Origin: Cryptomeria japonica
Lineage: Eukaryota > Streptophyta > Pinopsida > Cupressales > Cupressaceae
DNA length: 64,000 bases
Assembly (NCBI RefSeq): GCF_030272615.1
Contig: NC_081408.1
Coordinates: 342,575,793 to 342,639,792 of the forward strand
Direction: 5' to 3'
The position numbers and the translations under genes were made by a program. Below, piece after piece: positions 49,246 to 57,609 of this stretch. Position 1 is the stretch's first letter. Every line of letters begins with the position of its first letter. The notes beneath the pieces are model-generated. The model made no database searches. It was not told the DNA's origin and saw only the letters and a list, made by a program, of their open reading frames with translations.

Positions 49246-49509
49246 GGAAAAGATCCTCATTGTCATCCACACATCCAAGAGATCAGAGTGTAGAGAGAGC
49301 AGAGAGCAGTCAACAACAATGACATTGGTGCATAGATTCGATCGCGTTCGTCGATATCAGAGGCCAGCAGATGCAGGAGAGCCGATGAGTACCACAAAAC
49401 CTCCTTGTACTTTGTTGCATTATTTTTTGTCATAAATGCATGTCAAGTAGAGAAATAAGTGCGCTCTAGGTAGGTCTATAAAAATATCAAGCGGGGGGAA
49501 AAACATTAA

Positions 49510-49760
49510 GGCACATCTGGGTTGGTGTCAGGCACATCTGGGTAGGATAGGCGCATCTGCGTTGGTGCCAGGCACATCTATGATTGTAATAGCGTCTATG
49601 TTCAATGCGAGCGTGTCTGTGTCTTTCAGGTGTGTTTATGTAGGACAGGTGCATCTGTGCAAAGCATAAGCACGTCTATGTGGTTCAAGCGCATCTGTGC
49701 AGAGTAGGCGCGTATGTACAGTATGCAAGCACGTTTGTATCATGAATGCGCGTTTATGTC
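49510..49760. repeat. Array of about 13 degenerate 18-21 bp units
   Basis: Units on the pattern RGCRCRTCTGTG plus 7-9 bases follow each other, mostly 19 or 21 bp long, ending in CA or TA. They lie inside the presumed intron of the antisense gene, equivalent to the 3' untranslated region of the retrotransposon. Confidence 0.8.
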
Positions 49761-49770
49761 TTCAAAGTCA

Positions 49771-50087
49771 AATCGACAATTCTGTGATAAACATACATTG
49801 TCGATTGGATAAGTTGCTGAGAGGATACACTTAAGTAGGTCCTCTAGGGAAGACTAGGATAGCAGATAGGGCTAGGATTGACAATTCTATGATAGAACAT
49901 ATGTTGCCAATCAAGAAACTACTCAAGAGGATACACTCAAGCAGAGGCCCTAGGATAGGATAGATTGAGGCACTTTGAAATGAATAGGGAGTACCATAGA
50001 AATTGACAATTCTGTGATAGAACATAAATTGCCAATTGGATTAGGCTGAAATTGACAATTCTGTGATAGAACATACATTGTCAATTG
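49771..50087. repeat. Four dispersed ~37-bp inverted repeats
   Basis: Copies at 49771-49806, 49877-49921, 50001-50037 and 50051-50087 share ATTGACAATTCTGTGATAGA and end in the complementary ATTGTCAAT or TTGCCAAT. Each can fold into a hairpin with a roughly 9-bp stem. Confidence 0.8.
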
Positions 50088-50134
50088 GATAATCTACTCA
50101 AGAGGATACACTCAAGTAGGTGCCCTATAGATAT

Positions 50135-50343
50135 GATCAAAGTAGCACTTTGTGATGAACAGGGAATGCTACTAGGATAGAAAGCAACACTTTGTGATGA
50201 ACATGAAGTACCACTAGGATAGGAAGCAACACTTTGTGATGAACAAGGAGTACCACTAGGATAAGAAGCAACACTTTGTGATGAACAGGGAGTACCACTA
50301 GGATAGGAAGCAACACTTTGTGATGAACATGGAATGCCACTAG
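50135..50343. repeat. 42-bp tandem array, five units
   Basis: Units start at 50135 (degenerate), 50176, 50218, 50260 and 50302. Identity between the last four is above 90%. Because 42 is a multiple of 3, the minus strand stays open across the array with a 14-residue repeat (SVASYPSGTPCSSQ). The array ends 30 bp before the presumed splice acceptor. Confidence 0.92.
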
Positions 50344-52299
50344 GATTGACACAATTGATTTGCTTGACTGCAGGAGGACCTACCAATGCTAGAGTCATGG
50401 GAGAGATTCCCTTCGACTTAGAGCTTACGACTAGAGCTGACACTCGAGTATAGAGCAATAGTTCAAGCTATGGGCTTGCGATATATTCTGTATGTGCCTG
50501 AGTTTCAGACAAACATGGTATTGTTGATTGTATTAGCTGAGAGATGGCACTCAAAGACTTGCACGTTTCATTTGTCAATGGGTGAGATGACAGTCATCTT
50601 AGAGGATGTATACAGGATACTGAGGATACTGATTGATAGGGAGTTAGTTCCTTACGATTGAGAGGGAGACATGGATGCACTGAGACGAGTGTTTCAGGAT
50701 CCAGGACTAGAGATGAGGGCTGGACATGTGTCATGGGACACCATGACTCAGACAAGATTGGCACTACCGGTGGTGCTGACAGGAGTGATTAGTGGGTTCC
50801 TCTGTCCGGACGGGGTGACACAAGGGTTGGTGGTGGGATGGGGGAGGACTCTGGAGACATTGGTGACATAGCACACCAGGTTTGCATGGGGGTCATGTTT
50901 GTTGTTACACTTGTACTATGAGATGCATCAATTTCTGTATCACAGATCAATAGGATTGGGATGCAGAGTGACATTATTGTAGGTATGGGCATATGAGCAT
51001 CTGTCGATTACACATCTAATACATTTTAGAGGCAGGGGACATGGGCACAGTTATGTACATCTGTATGATATGATTATGTCACAACCATAGATTGGGAGGC
51101 TAGAGTATTGGCGTCGGGTTATTGATGAGATAGACAGTGTGGTGTGGAGGCCTTATCTAGACTGTGAGGAGTGGGAGGATGATGCAGTGGAGCTGTCGTA
51201 TGTATTCTGGAGAAGGTATCTGATGGGGAGGACACCATATGTTATTGAGCGGAAGTTGATTGACAAGGTATGCAGGTAGTTCGGCAGGATACAGTAGATG
51301 CCACGGGGTTCAAGGATGTATGCACAGACAGTGAGGGATCAGGTGCATTTGAGGCCATCGCTTTCTTATGATCAGGTTGTGACATAGATGGTAGAGATGG
51401 TTCCCATGCCTTGGGATATATGGGCAGATGTGGAGGATGCAGGGATGGATGCAGAGTACACTACATATTGGGGAGATCATCCATTTCCATGGCTGACAGA
51501 TCCAGGGGAGCTGATAGAGGGAGATGGTGGAGGTGATGGAGATGATAGTGGGGATGGTGGGGGTAGAGGTTGATGACAGAGGTAGGGCATAGTGGCAGAG
51601 AGGAGAGTGACTCTGAGGAGAGAGGGCGAAGAGGAGAGACAGGCTCGTGTAGGCTCATGTAGTGAGGGGCAGAGGTGGATTGTTGTTACAGGTGCTAGCA
51701 GCATAGGTTCCCAGATAGTTATAGGCTCCTAGATAGGGACAAGGATGGGGACAGGGACTGGAGCATCCACAGGAGCATCCACAGGAGCATCCATAAGGAT
51801 AGGGTGAGGGGGGAGAGGAGGAGAATGTGTTACTATCCTTGAGGGAGATCTGTCAAGGATAGGCAGATGAGATTTAAGATCTAGAGAGGGAGACAACTAG
51901 GCTCAGGAGATAGCTGAGGGACACTGAGCGGGAGATGAATCAGGTTATTCAGTGCTATACAGAGGTTGAGACAACACTGAGGGTAGGGAGGCAGGCAGCA
52001 GAGGACACAGGGGCCGGATACGCCTATGTTCTGTGAGCAGGGGAGGAGATAGCCTACTAGCGAGACTTGTATTATGGAGTGGTGCCACCAGATCAGCGAG
52101 CTAGGAGCTTCTAGAGACCATCACAGACTGCGACAACCACTGGAGGGAGAGACAGGAGACAGGCATCTAGCGGTGGGGTCATGGGTCCTCCACCACCACC
52201 AAATAGAGGGGGAAGGAGAGATGATGTTGGGGTGGGTCCTCCTAGGGCTCAGACTCCGTCAATGTCAGTCGGCTCCAAGGGAGGGAGTTCATCATAGCC

Positions 52300-53961
52300 T
52301 TAGAGGGCTCCCTATGTATCAGTTTTGTACCATTTTATATGATGGTGTAGACACCTTTGGGTGATTTTGTAGCCATATGATTTTGACATCATTGTATCAT
52401 GACACTTATGATTTTTTGAGATATATATATGAGATGATTCATCCTTGTGGCAGCTATATGCATGTTTCTATGTGATGCATGTTTATATGTGATGCTTATG
52501 ATATGGATGCAAACATGTACATGATGAAATGCAATATTTTTTTGTTCTTTTATGTTTTTAATATGTTATGCAAATGTGAATGTGAATGTATGAAATGCAA
52601 ATGAATATGATGAGGATGTAAAATGTGCTAAAATGTGTTGTGTGCAGGATGTGATACAATTGTGATATCTATATGTATGTATGAAATGCTAACATGTGAT
52701 AATGCAGGCGCAACTACATGAAATGCATAAATTTTTGGTGTGTCATTATACTCAATCATGTGATAGCAGGCTACATAGATCTAGGAAAGATGATGGAGGT
52801 CAATCAAGAAAGGGGGATGGAAGGTAGAAGATATGAAAGTGAAAGAGCTTCTTGTGTGTTATCATCATTGAGATTTATTATGGCAAACAGGTTATGACAA
52901 TCCAGATATATTTTCGACCCAGAAAGTCATTGTAGCCATTTTGCATGGAGATCAGACAATCGCAAACAAGGAATGCCCAAGTTCATTCTAGACTCACAGT
53001 GTCCTCATATCCTTGGACAAGTCATAGTATTACTAAGAGACAATCCACAAATAACAAAGAAAAATAGGTGACGATGCCCCATCCTCGCCTTTCTAGTCAA
53101 AGACATCCTGGAGATAAAATCTCTAGTCAGAGACATCCTGGAAAAGCTAAAAGACATGTCACCAAAAAGATAAAATCAAAAGAAAACCAAGACTCGACAC
53201 CAACATCCACTGTAGTCCTCAAGTTTAGTGTCTCTTGTCACTTGTATAAGTCTATTTGATTGTGGTCACTATTGTTTCATTCACAAAAGGATAGATAGCA
53301 CTAAACCATAATGTTCTCTGAGTTTGTTGAAAGATTTGATTTGTTGAAGCCCCTTGCTACTTGTGTCTCATCTAAAATTGACTGAATCCATGAAACTGAT
53401 ACTTTATTGTGGAAAAGACGGAACTTTATTGCAGATTGGCGATGCAAGTGTTGCTTTATTGTGGATTGTGTGCGGATAGACTGAAGAAAACTGGAAGAAG
53501 TTGTACTACTCAGAACGTGTGATGCTCTCAGTTCCACACCCATCACTAGACTTAGGATTTGTCTTAGCCACAGATAGGAGCTGATTTATTATGGATGGAA
53601 AGAGGTGAAAAGGAGGGATTATTATGAAACAACTAACCAATCTTAGGTAGATCAATAACAAGCCATGATGGGAATGGGTGTTTATTATGGATGGATAGGT
53701 TGTGAGTGTGTGCAAAGTGAAGGATGAAATGGAATCCTGAAGGAGGGAGGAGAAATGTCTCTACACATGGCGTCGGTGACCTAGTTTTCACCATGGTACT
53801 TGCCTAGGGCGCCACCAAAGTGGTTTTCACTGTTGGATGAATTTATTTCTCTTTACTTTTTTTGATTGATTTTTTTTTGTATTTTTGTATTTTTTTGTAT
53901 TTTTTGAATTTTTTGAATTTTTTGATTTTTTTGTATTTTTGAATTAGGATACTCTGAAGAG
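52300..53961. other. Spacer between antisense gene and pol
   Basis: Rich in ATG/GATG words (52380-52720), with a short duplication of AGACATCCTGGA near 53100-53137. 53868-53945 is a T-rich run with TTTTTTGAA/TTTTTTGTATT units, which reads as an A-rich tract just after the pol stop on the element strand. No gene is supported. Confidence 0.55.
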
Positions 53962-55432
53962 CTATGTGTAAAACCTGTGAAGGTGCATGTTGTTGATAGG
54001 ATCCTCCAAAGGTTCACCATCTGGAGTTGAGAGTTGATATGCACCAGATCCATAGACTGTTGTAATGATGTAAGGACCAAGCCAATTTGGTTCGAACTTG
54101 CCCTTCTTCTCTCTGTCTTGCTGATTTTAAGGATTTTCCTTGAGAACTAAGTCACCTACCTCAAATGTGTGAGGCTTTATTTTATGATTGTAGTTGCATC
54201 GTTCCTTGACTGAATGATGTGTAGCTCGAGTGATTGTCTTCCTTGATAAAGGAATTGAGATAGAATTACTAGTGTGTGGACTACGCAAGCCTGTATGCAC
54301 GTCACCTAAAGAAGTTTGGGCATCCCTGATAACAAATTCCTTCAAGGAAGTTCCATTAAAGGTCCATGATGTATCGCCAGAAGGAAAAGGATGTGTGGGA
54401 CAAGTGGATGAGTAATGAAGGCTTATGATTGCGAAAAGAAGTGAAAGTAGGATAGCATGATGGAGACTTAGGATCAGCAAGTATGCTTTTTGATTTGAAA
54501 TTTTAGAACTTTTGCCACCAGTTATTTTGATATTAGGGGAGATCAACTCTTGTTCTTTTTCTTTCATAGGATTTTTATCCTTGACCTTGATTTTTTCAGA
54601 GTCCAATAGCTTTTGATTTGGATTTGGACTAAAGGACTTTTCTTTATTTTTGACTTTTAGATTTTTCTTTTCAAAGCTTGATTTGTGATCCCCAATGAGT
54701 AAGGACTTTTGGAAGTCTTGTTGATCCAAGTCTGGGATAGGAATGGAAATGGAATGAGTGGATGAAATGGTAAAGCTATGTGAGTTCTCAAGAGAGTTGG
54801 TGATATGCTCAATAGATTCTTTGTTGAGACTACTCTTAGGACTATTGATATCAAGAGATGCTTGCACCACTAGAGGAGATTTGCATTTGGACTTAGTAGC
54901 CACAACACTAGGTGGTTCACACCCAATTCCTTGCAAATTGTTTATAGATTGTTCTTGTCAACTGTATACCTTAGGAGATAGTGGGAGTTGATCAACATGA
55001 AAGATATACTCACCACATCCCATGTCTTTAATCTTGAACTTTTCTTTGATCTCTGCTTGTTTTGATGTGGAAGCTTTTAAGGATTCTGGATCCACATATG
55101 CTAATGAAAGAACAACCTCTCGATTGACTGGTATTGTTATTTCTGATCTAGGTCACAGATTATTGCAATATATGAATGGGTTTGGGTCAGCTTTGATGGT
55201 CACTTCAAATCCATTGTGTGGGAACTTGATACATCGATGATATGTAGATGGTACTATGCTCATCTCATGAATCCACGGATGTCCTAGCAATATGTTGTAT
55301 GTGAGATCGAGGTCTAGGACTTGACAAACCACATCTTTTTTAATTGGCCCAACTCTGAGAGGTAAGGTGACTATGCCCTTGGATGCGCGTTCTTCATCAT
55401 CATATTGTGTGTGTGAAAAAGTGAAATAAGTC
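53962..55432 (-). pseudogene. Deleted pol of the outer Tat element: protease end joined to integrase tail
   Basis: Right to left: the C-terminal half of the protease (55432-55153) with DDEERASKGIVTLPLRVGP, LDLTYNILLGHPWIHEM and IKFPHNGFEVTIK. A Ser/Lys-rich linker follows (LSLAYVDPESLKAS, then 54936-54490). A strongly hydrophobic segment, residues about 151-175 of the 269-codon frame (54486-54412), looks like a membrane helix. The integrase C-terminal domain comes last: VGDLVLKENP, GKFEPNWLGPYI, GSGAYQLST and MHLHRF, stop at 53962-53964. RT, both RNase H domains and the integrase catalytic core are absent. A few single stops lie between the parts. The linker and hydrophobic piece are not usual pol components. 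Confidence 0.75.
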
Positions 55433-56493
55433 TGATAGCTGCAAGCACAACACTTCAATTAAGTCATTACATGTATGGTTAGCAAATCAATAATCAATAA
55501 TAATAAACCATAACAAAGCGACTAATTGCCTTCTAAAAGATGCGAGTATAAGATTGCTCTTAGATTTTTATAAGCAATACCAGTGACTAGACTACACCAA
55601 GACGAAGGATTTAATCTATATGAGCATGATATGCATGAATAATTCAAGCAATAATTAATAAACTAAACTAAGATGCAATAATAAGAAAAATCAAGCACAA
55701 GATCTTCAATGACTCCAGAGCAGAATCAACATAATAATCTCCAAGCGTGTTCTCAAAAATCTCTGGGGTGATTTGAATGAGAGCTGAAGGCTGAATTTAT
55801 AGAGAATTATAAGAGAGATCAAAAAAGCACAATTTAGAATTAATTGAATAATTGAGAAATCAAGTTCAGTCAACTTTGAGATAGATTCCAATTATAGTTT
55901 AATTGAAATGCATTTAGATAGGAAGTTCAAGCTACATTAGAAATAAGAATTAATTAATTCCATGCATTTGTGATAAAAATAGATAATTCTTTGATTTATT
56001 CAAGAAAAGAGTCTTTTAATGCAACTGAACTTGTTTTTCTCAAAAGCTATGAGTTCCAATTTTAGAGAATAATTAATAATTCAATTAATTGCTTTTTTGA
56101 TTTCAAGTTAATCTCAATTTAGAAGAAAGAAATAATATCTCAAGTTTGATTTCTCTCTCAATTCTTTTATTCTATTTTCAGATTAATTCCTCTTTTGTAA
56201 TAAGTTAATTCCTTTTTTGCATGATTAAATGGCAAATTTATTAATTAATTAAATATGTTAGGATATTTAATAAATTAAATAGGATTATTGATCAAAATTA
56301 TTTTCTTGGAATGATTCAATTAATTAAATAAATAAATAATTAATATTGAGTATTTGATTTGCCATGTGACATTTGATGATTAAAGAATTAATTAATGTGC
56401 TCAAGATTGATTTAATTGCCTTTGGTTAGGACCTTGGTGATATTGTCGAGATTAGGGGTCCATGGTTTGGATGACCAATTTTAGGGTATTATA
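55433..56493 (-). repeat. 3' LTR of the inner Tat element
   Basis: About 1061 bp. On the minus strand it starts TATAATACCCTAAAATTGG, where the expected TG has become TA. It ends near GCTATCA. The start resembles the outer element's TGTAGACACCTAAAATTG. TATAAATTC on the minus strand lies near 55800. The left edge is placed where the outer protease reading breaks off, with an uncertainty of about 10 bp. Confidence 0.65.
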
Positions 56494-56508
56494 TTTGCCC
56501 CTCTTTGA
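56494..56508 (-). promoter_or_regulatory. Polypurine tract of the inner Tat element
   Basis: The minus strand reads TTCAAAGAGGGGCAAA, directly adjacent to the LTR start. Confidence 0.85.
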
Positions 56509-57536
56509 ATTAATGTGTGAGCAGCATGTTGGTTCAAAGAATAGTTGATGTCTAGGAGATGCCAGTTCTGAACTTGATTGATCACAAACCAGATGAAAAG
56601 TGAGGTGTTTAGCTTGATTTGAAGCAAAGAAGCTGAACAGAGTTTGATTAAAGTGATACTGATCCCAAACTTGATTGAACTAGGAACGATAGAGAGCAAA
56701 GATACCGAACTTGAACTTGATTGATCAAGAAGTGGATCTTACTGATCTAGAACTTGATTGAACTAGACACAGGGAGCGAAGATAAAATCGATCTTGAACT
56801 CGATGGATCAAGACATGATGAGCGAAGATAAACTATCCGGCTTGATTTGATGCGATGAAACTTAACACCTCCTTAGATTGAGTGTGTAATCGAAGATACT
56901 CTTTAAACCCTTGATTGAGTTTAAACAAATAATCAGCTTGATGTAAAGCAATGAAACTGATTAACGTTAAGAGACTGATTCAGATGAAGACAATGTCAGC
57001 TTGATTTGAAGCGATGAAACTGATATGCCCCTAGCGATTGATTTGATTCAGATGATCGAGAGATCTCAACTTGATGTGAAGCGATGAAGCTGAGATGCCC
57101 CTTAGCAATAAGAATTCAATTTTCTTTAGTTGAAAAAAAGATTTTTTTGCTCGACTTTTGATGAAGATTTGAAAATTTTCTCGACTTTGAAGATATGAGG
57201 TCATAAGGTCATGAGTATGCCCCCTCGAGAATGAAATCAAAAGATAGTGAGGGTACATGATTATAGGCAATTTTTAACGATGATAATTATTTGAGCACAA
57301 ATTGATTATGAGGAATTTTTGTAGATTCGGCATTGATTCATGAGAAATTGGGCACAATTTGAAGAAAGAATGAGCTTTTGATGAAAAAGCTCTAAGTGGT
57401 CAAAATTTTGGAAATTGACTAGCAGAATGATCTCTAATTTCAATTTCAATCCCAAAAATGGAATCAGAATGGGCAAATTAGCTAAGGGTACAATTTTCAT
57501 GTCCATCGAAGCAAGTTGAAAAATTAGGGTTTTGGC
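56509..57536. repeat. 3' untranslated region with degenerate GCTTGAT/GAAACTGA repeats
   Basis: Words of the type CAGCTTGATGTGAAGCGATGAAACTGATATGCCCC recur irregularly (clear near 56938, 56998 and 57066), together with CTTGATTGAACTAG motifs between 56570 and 56770. No gene. It corresponds to the repeat-rich 3' region of the outer element but with unrelated repeat units. Confidence 0.65.
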
Positions 57537-57543
57537 TATATAT
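57537..57543 (+). promoter_or_regulatory. TATA box of the antisense PMD gene (inner element)
   Basis: TATATAT, followed by GGGG, lies 73 bp upstream of the candidate ATG at 57610. The spacing leaves room for a short 5' untranslated region. It is on the strand opposite to the retrotransposon, so transcription would oppose the element RNA. Confidence 0.5.
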
Positions 57544-57609
57544 GGGGTAAAAGTGTTATTTTCAATTCATTTTAACCCTCCAAGTTTGAAAATCCTTCAG
57601 TGAATAAAA

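Larger units (their letters stand above)
49319..52299 (+). pseudogene. Antisense plant-mobile-domain (PMD) gene, outer element
   Basis: Candidate exon 1 is 49319-49384 (22 codons, MTLVHRFDRVRRYQRP). The donor reads ATGAGT instead of GTGAGT. The acceptor TTGACTGCAG ends at 50373, and exon 2 runs in phase from 50374. Exon 2 encodes the PMD: LAERWHSKTCTFHLSMGEMT, ILEDVYRIL, LPVVLTGVISGFLCPDG, FAWGSCLLLHLYYEM, then VWAYEHL and RVIDEIDSVVWRPYL. A Gly/Asp-rich region (51500-51580) and a Pro/Gly-rich end follow. The PMD occurs in plant MAIN/MAIL nuclear proteins, linked to silencing and genome stability, and in transposons. Up to 51388 exon 2 has seven in-frame TAG and one TGA, and no TAA. The gene is dead but its architecture is readable; splice sites are inferred. 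Confidence 0.7.
48268..55432 (-). mobile_element. Outer Tat-lineage gypsy element with antisense PMD gene
   Basis: It has a 3' LTR at 48268-48988, a polypurine tract at 48989-49001, a plus-strand passenger gene at 49240-52299, a spacer, and the pol terminus (protease piece and integrase tail) at 53962-55432. It is cut at about 55433 by another element, so the 5' part lies beyond the window. Orientation follows from the polypurine tract, the LTR TATA box and the pol remnant, all minus. RT, RNase H and the integrase core are missing between protease and integrase tail, so this copy is internally deleted. Confidence 0.8.

Noticed and set aside
50135-50343. CRISPR-like regular repeat spacing
   Set aside because: The units are directly tandem with no unique spacers, and the context is a plant retrotransposon 3' region. 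It is a minisatellite.
51461-51704. Minus-strand Ser/Pro/His-rich ORFs
   Set aside because: These are antisense shadows of the Gly/Asp-rich part of the PMD gene on the plus strand.
48268-56493. Treating 48268-48988 and 55433-56493 as the two LTRs of a single element
   Set aside because: They share only a short start motif and differ in length. Each is preceded by its own polypurine tract and an antisense PMD gene, so they are 3' LTRs of two nested elements.
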